From assembly GCA_045616985.1 (NCBI GenBank), contig JAZLHU010000042.1, positions 19,697 through 83,696 on the forward strand: a stretch of DNA of 64,000 bases, given 5' to 3'. Position 1 is the first letter of the stretch; every line of letters starts with the position of its first letter. The position numbers and the translations under genes are program-made. Positions 51,385 to 60,377 of this stretch are shown one piece after another. Below the pieces are notes generated by a model that was not told where the DNA came from, ran no database searches, and saw only the letters and a list, made by a program, of their open reading frames with translations. This stretch comes from RUG13409 sp045616985 (GTDB lineage Bacteria > Bacillota > Clostridia > Peptostreptococcales > Anaerovoracaceae).

Positions 51385-53493
51385 CTATAAAATAATATTA
51401 TCCGAATGCACAAACTTATCTTCAAGCTTTTGTGCAAACAAAGCATTTTCTTTTTTGCAAAGCTTAGGATCATCCTCCAACAGCCTTGCAGATAAAACTC
51501 CGGCCTCCTCGGCTATTTGCATATGCCTTACCGGATCTGCAAATCTAAGCTGCGGAAGCCCGTGCTGTCTATACCCGAATATTTCTCCGGGACCTCTCAT
51601 TTCAAGGTCCTTTTCGGCAATTTTAAAGCCGTCAGAGTACTTGCACATAATATCTGCTCGTTCCTTTGCAACAGCAGTCTCTTCGCCGCTGATCAAAAGG
51701 CAATATGATTGATAAGAGCCTCTGCCGACACGGCCTCTGAGCTGATGCAGCTGCGCAAGGCCAAACCGTTCCTGATTTTCGATAATCATAACGGAGGCGT
51801 TTGGGACATTGATCCCGACCTCAATAACAACCGTTGAAAAAAGCATTGAAATATTACCGTCATAAAATTCCCGCATGATTTTATTCTTTTCGTCTTCTTT
51901 CATCTGACCGTGCAGAAGACCGCAGGAAATCTCTTTATGTTTTTTGCTGAATTCTTCGTATAAGTCTTCGGCAGAATATCCTTCCAACGACTCTGATTCA
52001 GAAATAAAAGGCGCAACAACATAAACCTGGCGCCCCTTGGATATTTCCTCAAGGGCAAGCTTATATGCATTTTTTCTTTCTGCTGAACTGAACCTTTCAG
52101 TTAATATTGATATTCTTCCCGGAGGCAGTTCATCGATAACGGATATATCCATATCAGCATATAAAACTGCCGCAAGAGTTCTCGGAATCGGCGTTGCCGT
52201 CATTACTATTACATCAGGATTGTTTCCTTTTAAAGAAAGCAGGCTTCTTTGGGTCACACCAAAACGATGCTGCTCATCAGTAATAACAAGTCCTAAGTTA
52301 TTAAATTCAACCGACTCTGATATCAAGGCATGCGTGCCTATGACCAAATCGCATTTACCTGAGCTGATATCATCCTCTGCAGAATGCCTTTCCTTTGCAC
52401 TCATTGAGCCGGTAAGAAGTCTTGCGTTTATTCCATAAGCTTCAAAATCCTTACTGATACTGACAAAATGCTGTAGAGCCAATATTTCTGTAGGAGCCAT
52501 AAAAGCAGCCTGATAACCATTCTTCAGAGCCTGAAAAACAGCACATTCGGCAATTATCGTTTTTCCTGAACCTACATCACCCTGGATCAGTCTGTTCATG
52601 GATCGATCACTCTTCATATCAAAGAGTATCTCATCAAGCACCCTTTTTTGTGCATTAGTTAAGCTGTAAGGCAAATTATCAGCAAAATCCAAAGCGTAAT
52701 TTCCGGAAAAGGATATTCCGCATCTTCCGTTTCCGCCTCTGGTCTTTGATAAAGCCATCACGGTTTTTAAATCAAATAGCTCTTCAAATACAAGTCTGTA
52801 CCTTGCCTCTTGATATTTTTCATCATCCGCAGGAAAATGAATATTCTCAAGCGCATAGGTATTGGAACAAATATTGGCAGCAGAAACAATGCTGCCGGGA
52901 AGGCTCTCGGGAAGCTCCGAAATATATTTCATTGAAGTTTTTGAAAGATTTCTCAGATCCTTTTGAGTTAATCCTTTAGTAAGAGGATAAACAGGAACAA
53001 TTCCGCCTTCTTCACCGTCTTCTTTGGAATATGCAGGATGAAACATTGTAATACGGCCGTTTTCGTTTTTGCATTTCCCATAAAACCGGTATAACTCTCC
53101 AGTCTCAAATTTCAAAAAACCACCCATAAAGAAAAGAACCTCCATCCGCCCGGTTTTATCCTCAACAAGCAGATGCATGGTTCTTTTTCTTCCGAAACCC
53201 TTTCCGGGTCTGGCCATCAAAACAACGGCTCTTACAAGGACTTTCTCATCATTTTGAATATCACAAATATTCTTTGAAAATCTCAGATCTTCATAAGAAC
53301 GAGGATAATAATCAAGCATATCAGACAAGGTGTTTATTCCGATTCGTCTGAAATGCTCTGCCTTTTTGGGTCCGATTCCTTTAATATCAAGTATGTCGGA
53401 GTTAAGTGATATTGAATTCTTTTCCTGCTTTTTTGTCACTGTATCTGTATTTAATATTTCTTTTTGAGGCAGAGCCTTTTTGTGTGAAAACAT
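51385..53493 (-). CDS. recG: ATP-dependent DNA helicase RecG
   Basis: 702-residue branch-migration helicase for stalled forks. The wedge domain has DIKGIGPKKAEHFRRIGI near 36-53. The helicase core has Walker A GDVGSGKT (305-312), a DEQH Walker B, TATPIPRTL and the QMRGRVGRG-like QLRGRVGRG. The only possible ATG in frame is at 53493, with no ribosome-binding site, and the first 30 codons lie inside the Asp23-like gene in another frame. Non-ATG starts are not visible nearer to the conserved domain. The N-terminal residues 1-30 are therefore doubtful. Confidence 0.93.
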   Translation of the reverse strand: MFSHKKALPQKEILNTDTVTKKQEKNSISLNSDILDIKGIGPKKAEHFRRIGINTLSDMLDYYPRSYEDLRFSKNICDIQNDEKVLVRAVVLMARPGKGFGRKRTMHLLVEDKTGRMEVLFFMGGFLKFETGELYRFYGKCKNENGRITMFHPAYSKEDGEEGGIVPVYPLTKGLTQKDLRNLSKTSMKYISELPESLPGSIVSAANICSNTYALENIHFPADDEKYQEARYRLVFEELFDLKTVMALSKTRGGNGRCGISFSGNYALDFADNLPYSLTNAQKRVLDEILFDMKSDRSMNRLIQGDVGSGKTIIAECAVFQALKNGYQAAFMAPTEILALQHFVSISKDFEAYGINARLLTGSMSAKERHSAEDDISSGKCDLVIGTHALISESVEFNNLGLVITDEQHRFGVTQRSLLSLKGNNPDVIVMTATPIPRTLAAVLYADMDISVIDELPPGRISILTERFSSAERKNAYKLALEEISKGRQVYVVAPFISESESLEGYSAEDLYEEFSKKHKEISCGLLHGQMKEDEKNKIMREFYDGNISMLFSTVVIEVGINVPNASVMIIENQERFGLAQLHQLRGRVGRGSYQSYCLLISGEETAVAKERADIMCKYSDGFKIAEKDLEMRGPGEIFGYRQHGLPQLRFADPVRHMQIAEEAGVLSARLLEDDPKLCKKENALFAQKLEDKFVHSDNIIL

Positions 53494-53776
53494 TGTCTAA
53501 ATTAATAACAATATCGTCTATTTCCAATTCCAAAGAATTCTTAATGCTCTCGGAAATAAAATCCATAACCGAATTAAAAATCAAGCTCAGACTTTCACCG
53601 ATCTGCACACTGAAAGAAAACTCCAAATACAATCCTTTATTGCCTGAGCTAATGGTTTTTGAATTGGAAATATGAACTTTTCCGCCCCAGGGCTTAAAGG
53701 CTTCCGAGATAAGCTGATTAATAATCGCCTTATTGATGCTTATAACACCCTGCTTGGTATCCTCTGTATATATCAT
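53402..53776 (-). CDS. Asp23/Gls24-family protein preceding recG
   Basis: 124 residues. The region 8-95 shows the Asp23 pattern: GVISINKAIINQLI, then GGKVHIS, a strand YLEFSFSVQIGESL and an IDDIVINLD strand. In Clostridia an Asp23 gene, a DAK2/FakA-type gene and recG usually follow rpmB; here the DAK gene is absent and the Asp23 gene directly overlaps recG by 92 nt in another frame. No Shine-Dalgarno sequence precedes the ATG. A TGATAAAAT element (-10 at 53783-53788) is placed so that transcription would start at or next to the ATG, suggesting a leaderless mRNA. The last 30 residues lie in the overlap and look unlike the family. Confidence 0.68.
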   Translation of the reverse strand: MIYTEDTKQGVISINKAIINQLISEAFKPWGGKVHISNSKTISSGNKGLYLEFSFSVQIGESLSLIFNSVMDFISESIKNSLELEIDDIVINLDNVFTQKGSASKRNIKYRYSDKKAGKEFNIT

Positions 53777-53792
53777 ACAGCTATTTTATCAC

Positions 53793-53818
53793 AAAAACGG
53801 CCTGCTATTGCAGGTCGT
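53793..53818 (-). terminator. Terminator at the end of the CNNM operon
   Basis: CCTGC (53801-53805) pairs with GCAGG (53810-53814), extended by ACG/CGT outside one mismatch. On the minus strand the tail is TTTTTGTG. The stem overlaps the stop codon of the CNNM gene. Confidence 0.6.
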
Positions 53819-55088
53819 TTTCTTCTTTATCATCTTTTATGACAAGTATTTTTTCAACACGTCTGTCTGTTATCGACATAATTGTAACAGATAACTTAAG
53901 TTCATCATCGTGGAAATGGTCTCCTGATAAAGGATATGATTCAAAGTGCTCCAAACACCAACCGCCGATAGTATCGGATTCCGTTTCAAAGCTTTCCTCG
54001 TCTATACCAAGAAGCTCGCAAAAATCTGAAATAACCATATCACCGTCAAGTTCAAACACAGTTTCGCTGATTTCCTTGACTTCTTCCTCAACAACGTCAG
54101 TTTCATCCCAAATATCACCGACAATTTCCTCCATAATGTCTTCCATGGTAATAACGCCATGTGTACCGCCGTATTCGTTGCACACTATCGCCATATGCTG
54201 CTTTGCAGCCCTGAGTTGATCCAAAACAGTAGTCAGCTTAGTTGTTTTGTAAACATATACAGGCTCCATCAAAAGACTTCTTAAATCAATTTTATTATCA
54301 TCCGTAAGAGCCTTGAGTACATGGTTCATATATAAAATTCCGATAATATTATCTATGCTTCCCTCATAGACAGGAATTCTGGAATACACGGAATCTTCAA
54401 TGATTTTCAGATTATTTTCCCAATCATCGTCTATATCTATGGCAAGAAGATCAACTCTTGATGTCATGGCCTCATAAGCGGAAATATCAAGAAAATCAAT
54501 TGCTGCCTGCACAAGCTCTGACTGGTCCTCTTCCAGAACCTCTTCATCCTCGGCAGTTTCAATAATTGACGAAAGCTCCTCAATAGCCTCTTCATCATCG
54601 AATTCCTCTGCCTCGCCTTTCATGTTGCCGGTAATAAGTGATACAGCCTTTACAACAAGGAAAATAACAGGCTTTAAAATAATCATCAGAAAATTAATAA
54701 ATTTTCCGAAAGCTAAAGAAAAGCGCGTCGCATTCTTCTTGGCAGCAATTTTCGGAATAGTTTCGCCGAAAATAATAACAAGGCATGTAATAACTACCGT
54801 CGAAATCCATGTAAATGCATCTGTTTTAAGCAGCAGAATTACAAGAACGGATCCCATTGATGAAGCAGCGATATTTACGAGATTGTTTCCGATAAGGATT
54901 GCCGATAATGCATCATCAAAATGTTCCGTTATACGATAGGCTGTTTTAGCTTTCTTATTTCCTTCATCTTTCATATTTTCAAGACGCATCCTATTGCATG
55001 AAGAAACAGCCATTTCAGAAGCAGAGAAAAATGCCGAAAGACATATACACAGGATAATACCGACGATCAAGGCAATTATTTCAATCAT
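53805..55088 (-). CDS. CNNM/hemolysin-type transporter with CBS and CorC domains
   Basis: 427 residues. An N-terminal CNNM (DUF21) domain with four membrane segments (1-180) has SAFFSASEMAVSSC near 18-31. A CBS pair follows (about 205-330), then a complete C-terminal CorC_HlyC domain (about 345-420). Proteins of this architecture are annotated as hemolysin C-like and several transport or regulate Mg2+/Co2+. It overlaps the paralogue upstream by 4 nt (ATGA), with GGAGG inside that gene, so the two are probably made together. Confidence 0.87.
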   Translation of the reverse strand: MIEIIALIVGIILCICLSAFFSASEMAVSSCNRMRLENMKDEGNKKAKTAYRITEHFDDALSAILIGNNLVNIAASSMGSVLVILLLKTDAFTWISTVVITCLVIIFGETIPKIAAKKNATRFSLAFGKFINFLMIILKPVIFLVVKAVSLITGNMKGEAEEFDDEEAIEELSSIIETAEDEEVLEEDQSELVQAAIDFLDISAYEAMTSRVDLLAIDIDDDWENNLKIIEDSVYSRIPVYEGSIDNIIGILYMNHVLKALTDDNKIDLRSLLMEPVYVYKTTKLTTVLDQLRAAKQHMAIVCNEYGGTHGVITMEDIMEEIVGDIWDETDVVEEEVKEISETVFELDGDMVISDFCELLGIDEESFETESDTIGGWCLEHFESYPLSGDHFHDDELKLSVTIMSITDRRVEKILVIKDDKEENDLQ

Positions 55089-56092
55089 GACCTGCCTCCT
55101 TCAATATCATCTTCGTCCCAGATTTCTCCGACAAGCTCTTCAAGAATATCTTCAATTGATATAATACCTACGGTCCTTTTCTGCATATCCTCTACAACGG
55201 CAACCGTAAACTTTTTTTCAGACATTAACGGAAGAAGCTCGTCTATATTCATACTTCTTTGAACATACATCGGTTCAGTTAAAAGCTTATTGATATCAAC
55301 ATTTTTGTCGTGCAGATAAGCTTTGATAAACAAACGGATTTGAAGAATACCTACAATATCATTTATCGAACCTTTATATACCGGTAATCTTGAATGATTC
55401 TGCTCTTTTATCTGCTCAATGATTGCAGCCGGTTCATCGTCAATATTTATTGCCACAATTCTGCCCTTCGGAGTCATAATGCTTCCGACGGTCTTATCAT
55501 CAAATTCAATTGCAGAAGAAATAAGCTCACCCTCATCCTCGTCCAGAGTTCCATCCTCCGTCATATCTTCAATAATGTCATAAAGCTCATCTTCCGTAAC
55601 AGTCAGCTCGGGATCACCTTTTGTTAAATTGGCAAAGGATTGACCAATTTTGGTAAGCAGATTTGATAAAGGAGAAAAAAAATTCATAAAAAAGCACAAA
55701 ACAGAAGCATTTGATAAAGTAAATTTCAAGGAATACTTCTTTGCTATGCTTTTAGGAAGCATTTCACCAAAAAAGAAAACCGCAATGGTCGTTATTACCG
55801 TACTTAAAGTAACTGCACCAAGACCAAAGGCATTGGTAACGGCTACTGTAACGACTGTTGCAGCTGTGATATGAACAATATTCGTGCAAATCAGCAGTGT
55901 TGATATCGCTTTATCAAAATTGTCTAAAGCAAACAAAGCCTTTTCGGCACGCTTATCACCACGCTCCAAAGCTGATTTGATTTTATTTTTGGATACGCTT
56001 GCAAGCGCTGTTTCCGTAACAGCAAAATATGCAGCGCAAAATAAAAGGACAATAGCGACTATCCAGGGTAATCGACTACTTAAAGGGTCCAT
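55085..56092 (-). CDS. CNNM/hemolysin-type protein lacking the CorC domain
   Basis: 335 residues: CNNM domain (1-180) with AAYFAVTETALAS near 20-32, then a CBS pair (about 200-325). It ends EIWDEDDIEGGRS just after the second CBS, so it lacks the CorC_HlyC domain of the downstream paralogue. The truncation looks natural because the stop overlaps the next start as ATGA. The start has only a weak GGTGG site. The pair may form heterodimeric ion transporters, with the CBS domains sensing nucleotides (inference). Confidence 0.85.
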   Translation of the reverse strand: MDPLSSRLPWIVAIVLLFCAAYFAVTETALASVSKNKIKSALERGDKRAEKALFALDNFDKAISTLLICTNIVHITAATVVTVAVTNAFGLGAVTLSTVITTIAVFFFGEMLPKSIAKKYSLKFTLSNASVLCFFMNFFSPLSNLLTKIGQSFANLTKGDPELTVTEDELYDIIEDMTEDGTLDEDEGELISSAIEFDDKTVGSIMTPKGRIVAINIDDEPAAIIEQIKEQNHSRLPVYKGSINDIVGILQIRLFIKAYLHDKNVDINKLLTEPMYVQRSMNIDELLPLMSEKKFTVAVVEDMQKRTVGIISIEDILEELVGEIWDEDDIEGGRS

Positions 56093-56124
56093 GCAGGACT
56101 TTTCACCACCTTTTTAAATAAACG

Positions 56125-56153
56125 AAAAAAGGCTGCAGCCAAATGCTGCAGCC
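56125..56153 (-). terminator. Strong intrinsic terminator after rpmB
   Basis: A perfect 9-bp stem, GGCTGCAGC (56131-56139) with GCTGCAGCC (56145-56153), has a 5-nt loop. On the minus strand it is followed by TTTTTT (56125-56130). Confidence 0.9.
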
Positions 56154-56168
56154 GTTGAATGCAAATTT

Positions 56169-56360
56169 TTAAATTGCTCTGTTTACCTTACCGGATCTGA
56201 TGCATCTTGTGCATACATTGATTCTGGAAACAGTGCCGTTTTCTTCAACTTTTACAGACTGAATATTGGCATTCCACTTTCTTCTGGTATGACGGTTGGA
56301 GTGAGAAACATTGTTTCCTGAAACCTGACCCTTACCGCAGATTGCACACTTCTTTGACAT
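56169..56360 (-). CDS. rpmB: Ribosomal protein L28
   Basis: 63 residues; begins MSKKCAICGKG and carries the conserved SHSNRHTRRKW segment. Four cysteines (CAIC and CTRC) form a zinc ribbon, the C+ form. The start is supported by GGAGG and by a promoter with a perfect -10. It is monocistronic, ended by the terminator at 56125-56153. Confidence 0.97.
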   Translation of the reverse strand: MSKKCAICGKGQVSGNNVSHSNRHTRRKWNANIQSVKVEENGTVSRINVCTRCIRSGKVNRAI

Positions 56361-56392
56361 GTTAACGACCTCCTATTTCAATAGACCAAAAG

Positions 56393-56421
56393 ATTATAGC
56401 ACGAGAAAAAGTACTATGCAA
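56393..56421 (-). promoter_or_regulatory. Promoter of rpmB
   Basis: On the minus strand, TTGCAT (56416-56421) and a perfect TATAAT (56393-56398) are 17 bp apart. The 98 bases between this promoter and the end of the PTS gene at 56520 show no clear terminator or gene. Confidence 0.75.
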
Positions 56422-56519
56422 GAGTTTTTTCAGTCAATCAGCAGAAATTACTATAATCCTTGAAGTCAGGCGCCTCAGATCAAATTCAAGCGGGCGTGAT
56501 TTGACTCCCCCGGCTTTGA

Positions 56520-58514
56520 TTATAATCTTGCAATAATAATGATCGGATCATAGCCCTTCGATTCAAGAAGCTTCAGATCAACTGTCATGATCTGCTGCTT
56601 CTGTTTGACATTCTCACCTTCGCTGACATTGACGGTGAAGCCTTCTCCACCAAGCTTCACGGTATCAATACCCGCGTGGATCAGGATATTTTCCCCACTT
56701 GAACTTTCCAGAGTGACAGCGTGCCTGGTTGCTGCAACCGATTTAACTGTACCGCTGCAAGGAGAATATATTATTCCATCTATTGAACGAACACCGAGGC
56801 ACTCGCCCATCATGCCCCCGGAAAACGCCTCGTCCGGAATGTTCTCCATTTGAACCAGTTCTCCGTCGGCAGGAGAAGTTATCGGCTCCGGAAAAGTAAG
56901 CACATCTGTTGCAGCTTCACACCCTGCCGCAGCATTCTCGGCTTCATACACATATCTCAAAGTGCTGTCTACCTTACCCACCGAAACAGACAGCTCATCG
57001 ACCCCTATTTCAACAAGTCGCGGGATGGCTTTCGGATCGCCGGCCAGCTCCCCGCAAATTGCAACCGAAATGCCATGCCTGCGGGCTGCCTGAACAGTCA
57101 TTTTAATCAGTCCGAATACCGCTTCGTGTAATGGATCAAAATACTCATCCAGCCCCTGAGCCTCTCTATCTATTGCCAGCGTGTACTGTGTAAGATCATT
57201 TGTTCCTATGCTGAAAAAGTTGACTTTTTCAGCCAGTACATCCGCTGTCACGGCAGCTGCCGGTGTTTCCACCATTATGCCAAGTTCCGGCACTTTGTAC
57301 GGAATCTTACATTCTTCCAGTTCTTTGGAAACGACTTCGATCTCCTTACAGACCTCGTCAATTTCCCATGGCGACGCAATCATCGGTACCATAATCTTAA
57401 TGTTTCCGAATGCTGCCGCTCTCAGAAGTGCTCTCAACTGCTTTCTGAACATATCGCGTTTATCAAGCGATACCCGGACACCTCTTTTGCCCAATTGCGG
57501 ATTCCTTTCGTCTTTCAGTTGAAGCCAGGGCACTTTTTTATCCGCGCCTATATCCATGGTTCTGATTACCACTTCTTTAGGATATATATTCTCCGCAACA
57601 GTTCTGTATGCCTCAAACTGTTCGTCTTCCGTCGGATCCGTCTCGCGTTTCAAAAACAGAAATTCCGTTCTGAACAGTCCAACGCCGCCTGCTTCAGACT
57701 GTTTAAGCGCTTCAATATCTTCCACGCCTGCGATATTTGCAAAAACCTTAACTCCGGTAGGTTTATGAAACTTTCTTTTACTTCTTTCTTCCCGTTCTGC
57801 CTTTTTATTCTGCTGGCGAATGGCGGCTTCCTCCATTATTTCTTTCGGGGGATTCAATCTGATGCTTCCTTCATCAGAGTCCATAATAACAAAATCTCCA
57901 TCCCTGATCTGAACAAGAAGTCCATCTGCTCCGCAGAAATACGGAACGCCCATATTTCCGGCCATGATCGACAGGTGAGATGCAGGACTTCCTGCTTCAG
58001 TGATAATTCCCAGAATGTTATCGTGATTTATCAGAGACAATTCACCGGGGCTTAACTCTCCGGCAACGATAATGCACGGCTCTGTCGGTAAGCTATTCCC
58101 GCCGTTTTGGATCAGTGCCGTAAGTCCCGCCGTTATACCTCGGATATCTTCGCATCTTCCGATAATATAAGGATCTCCGGTGTCCCGGAACTGCTTCACA
58201 ACACATGCCTCAGCCTCCTTCAGGGCATCCGCAGCGCTCATTCCCTGCCGGCTGATAAGCTCCTCCGCTTTGCCTGCATAGCTATCCTCCTTCATCAGCA
58301 TTATTTCTATTTCAGAAATATCCTTTACTTTCCGACCTCCTGTTTCGGCTCTCCGCACCAAGATCTTTTCGTAACTGTCAATAGCATCCCGAAGTCTGGT
58401 CAGTTCAGCTTCTGCTCCATGATTCTCAAAAGGAGTGCTGCTTTCTCTGTTATATACATATACTTTTCCGGCCGCAAAACCGATCTGAGCCACGTTGAAT
58501 TTCATATCCTTCAT
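56520..58514 (-). CDS. ptsI: PTS enzyme I fused to a C-terminal EIIA(Glc) domain
   Basis: 664 residues from the ATG at 58514, with AAAGGAG 8 nt upstream; longer frames have no support. Residues 1-525 are enzyme I: phospho-His180 in GSPASHLSIMA, PEP-site METPAAA and NFFSIGTNDL segments, and the catalytic Cys488 in CGELAGD. Residues 545-664 are an EIIA of the glucose/Crr type: His598 in TRHAV and the phospho-acceptor His613 in LIHAGIDTV. EI takes phosphate from PEP and passes it to HPr. Here EIIA, a later carrier in the same chain, is fused to EI. It follows the EIICB-HPr gene by one nucleotide, so the operon encodes a complete phosphorelay. Confidence 0.95.
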   Translation of the reverse strand: MKDMKFNVAQIGFAAGKVYVYNRESSTPFENHGAEAELTRLRDAIDSYEKILVRRAETGGRKVKDISEIEIMLMKEDSYAGKAEELISRQGMSAADALKEAEACVVKQFRDTGDPYIIGRCEDIRGITAGLTALIQNGGNSLPTEPCIIVAGELSPGELSLINHDNILGIITEAGSPASHLSIMAGNMGVPYFCGADGLLVQIRDGDFVIMDSDEGSIRLNPPKEIMEEAAIRQQNKKAEREERSKRKFHKPTGVKVFANIAGVEDIEALKQSEAGGVGLFRTEFLFLKRETDPTEDEQFEAYRTVAENIYPKEVVIRTMDIGADKKVPWLQLKDERNPQLGKRGVRVSLDKRDMFRKQLRALLRAAAFGNIKIMVPMIASPWEIDEVCKEIEVVSKELEECKIPYKVPELGIMVETPAAAVTADVLAEKVNFFSIGTNDLTQYTLAIDREAQGLDEYFDPLHEAVFGLIKMTVQAARRHGISVAICGELAGDPKAIPRLVEIGVDELSVSVGKVDSTLRYVYEAENAAAGCEAATDVLTFPEPITSPADGELVQMENIPDEAFSGGMMGECLGVRSIDGIIYSPCSGTVKSVAATRHAVTLESSSGENILIHAGIDTVKLGGEGFTVNVSEGENVKQKQQIMTVDLKLLESKGYDPIIIIARL

Positions 58515-58515
58515 A

Positions 58516-60303
58516 TCACAGGCTCCTTTCCATAAAATCACAGAGCTCTGCCAGAGCCTCATGCGCCCGATTCCCATTTGCGCAGATGGCAAGCTCCGTT
58601 CCCTTCGCGGCTCCCAGAGACATCAGTTCGATAATGCTCTTCGCATCAGCTTTTTTATTACCGGCTGTTATTTGTATATCGCACTCATATTTCCTGGCGA
58701 TCTGTGCGATCCCGCCTGCGGGACGTGCGTGAATCCCAAGTTCATCGTTTATTACAAAGTTGAACTCATCGCCTGAAATACCACTGTCGCCGGAGTTGAA
58801 AATTATATCTGAATGTTTAACGCTTCTTGTCTGTTCTACTTTGCAAAGTCTGCTGAATTCATCAGCTACAAACTGAACCTTCGGGCCCACAACAATCTGT
58901 ACCGAGGTCCTTCCGGGAATAATAACGCCGTGAACACCTGCAGAAAGGATCAATTTCTTATCGATGAGCGAACTGTCCTTGACTTCAAGCCGCAGTCGTG
59001 TAACGCAGTTATCTACAGAAACAACGTTTCCTTTGCCGCCAACACCTTTTAGAACGACCTCAGCCACAGAAACGAAATCTCGCTTGCCCATAACGGCAGT
59101 TTCTTCGCCTTTGGCATCGTCTTCCCTGCCGGGGGTCTTTAAATCTAATTTTGTAATCATAATCCGGAATACCAGATAGAACAGAACGAATGCAGCTATA
59201 CCCAGCGGAATAATCATCAGTGTATTATTTGCTGCAGGGAGTCTTGCAGAAAAAAGCAAATCTGTTGCTCCTGCAGAGAAGCAGAACCCTGCTCTGAAAT
59301 CAAGCAGAACAACAACAAACGTGAATAATCCATACATAAGTGCATAGATAAAATAGAGCACCGGTGCCAGAAACATGAAGGAGAATTCGAACGGTTCCGT
59401 GACACCGCAAACAAAAGAACAGAGCGCACAGGACAGCATAATGCCGGCCACTATCTTGCGCTTTTCGGGTTTTGCGCATTTATATATTGCCAGAGCTGCT
59501 CCCGGTATTCCGAACATCATGCATGGGAAGAAGCCCGACATATACATTCCAAGTGACCAGGAAACATCGGCGCTTGCTTCACCGGCCCAAAAATGAGTCA
59601 GATCGCCAAGTCCGATTGTGTCGAACCAGAAGACGTTGTTCAGTGCATGGTGCAGACCAAAAGGAATGAGCAGTCTGTTGAGGAACGCATAAACTCCTGC
59701 GCCAACAGCATCAAGACCGGCAATGGCATTTCCCAGGGCGACAAGGCCCCCGAACAATACCGGCCAGATGAACATAAGAATTGCAGATACAACTATGGAA
59801 ACTACGCCGGCAATGACGGCAACACATCTTTTGCCGCTGAAAAATGCCAGCCAGTCCGGAAGTTTCGTACTCTTGAATCTGTTGAAACAGGATGCTCCGA
59901 TAACACCTGCCAAAATGCCTACGAACGGATTTGCTATCTTCTGAAATGCCAGCAGATGTGCAGGGTCTTCTATGGCGGACGGCATCAGAACAGAAACCGT
60001 ATCTGCATTGAGCAGTGTGGTCATTATCAGCCATGAAACAAGGGCTGCAAGTCCTCCCACTCCGTCCTTTTCGTCGGACATTCCGACACCCACACCTACT
60101 GCAAACAGAATTGCTATGTTATCTATAAGTGCAGAACCTGCTTTCACAAGGAGCATGCCTATGGTTGCTGAAGTTCCGGCAATATCACCACCCTGCATTG
60201 CATTCGGACACAGCATATATCCTATTCCTATGAGAATGCCGCATATAGGCATACATGCAACCGGGAGCATGAGTGCCTTGCCCAGCTTTTGCATATATTT
60301 CAT
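58516..60303 (-). CDS. PTS EIIC-EIIB-HPr fusion, probably GlcNAc-type
   Basis: 595 residues from the ATG at 60303 (AGGAGG 9 nt upstream). Residues 1-390 are a glucose-superfamily EIIC with about ten membrane helices. GLHHALNNVFWFD near 216-228 resembles NagE-type N-acetylglucosamine permeases, and TEPFEFSF at 302-309 is the substrate-loop motif. Residues 405-485 are EIIB with phospho-Cys433 in DNCVTRLRL. Residues 512-595 are an HPr domain with His525 in GIHARPA and Ser556 at exactly the spacing of His15 and Ser46 in free HPr, so HPr-kinase regulation may be kept. Together with the adjacent EI-EIIA gene, this supplies the relay EI to HPr to EIIA to EIIB to EIIC. Substrate is inferred only. Confidence 0.93.
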   Translation of the reverse strand: MKYMQKLGKALMLPVACMPICGILIGIGYMLCPNAMQGGDIAGTSATIGMLLVKAGSALIDNIAILFAVGVGVGMSDEKDGVGGLAALVSWLIMTTLLNADTVSVLMPSAIEDPAHLLAFQKIANPFVGILAGVIGASCFNRFKSTKLPDWLAFFSGKRCVAVIAGVVSIVVSAILMFIWPVLFGGLVALGNAIAGLDAVGAGVYAFLNRLLIPFGLHHALNNVFWFDTIGLGDLTHFWAGEASADVSWSLGMYMSGFFPCMMFGIPGAALAIYKCAKPEKRKIVAGIMLSCALCSFVCGVTEPFEFSFMFLAPVLYFIYALMYGLFTFVVVLLDFRAGFCFSAGATDLLFSARLPAANNTLMIIPLGIAAFVLFYLVFRIMITKLDLKTPGREDDAKGEETAVMGKRDFVSVAEVVLKGVGGKGNVVSVDNCVTRLRLEVKDSSLIDKKLILSAGVHGVIIPGRTSVQIVVGPKVQFVADEFSRLCKVEQTRSVKHSDIIFNSGDSGISGDEFNFVINDELGIHARPAGGIAQIARKYECDIQITAGNKKADAKSIIELMSLGAAKGTELAICANGNRAHEALAELCDFMERSL

Positions 60304-60328
60304 ATAATATGTCCTCCTTAACGTACAC

Positions 60329-60358
60329 AAAACGGCAATTATGTTTTAATTGCTGCCG
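60329..60358 (-). promoter_or_regulatory. Terminator-like hairpin in the PTS leader
   Basis: Minus-strand CGG-CA-GCAATTA and TAATTGC-CG (60333-60358) form a 7-bp perfect inner stem with a 5-nt loop, followed by TTTTGTG (T at 60329-60332). It lies just before the ribosome-binding site of the EIICB-HPr gene. As the last leader structure, it could be a transcription attenuator controlled by antitermination. Confidence 0.5.
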
Positions 60359-60377
60359 GAGAATATTCCTCCCGCCT

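Noticed and set aside
56403..56519. A small RNA gene or terminator between rpmB and the PTS genes
   Set aside because: Only the rpmB promoter is convincing. A TCAAAT/ATTTGA pairing exists but has no T-tract or strong stem.
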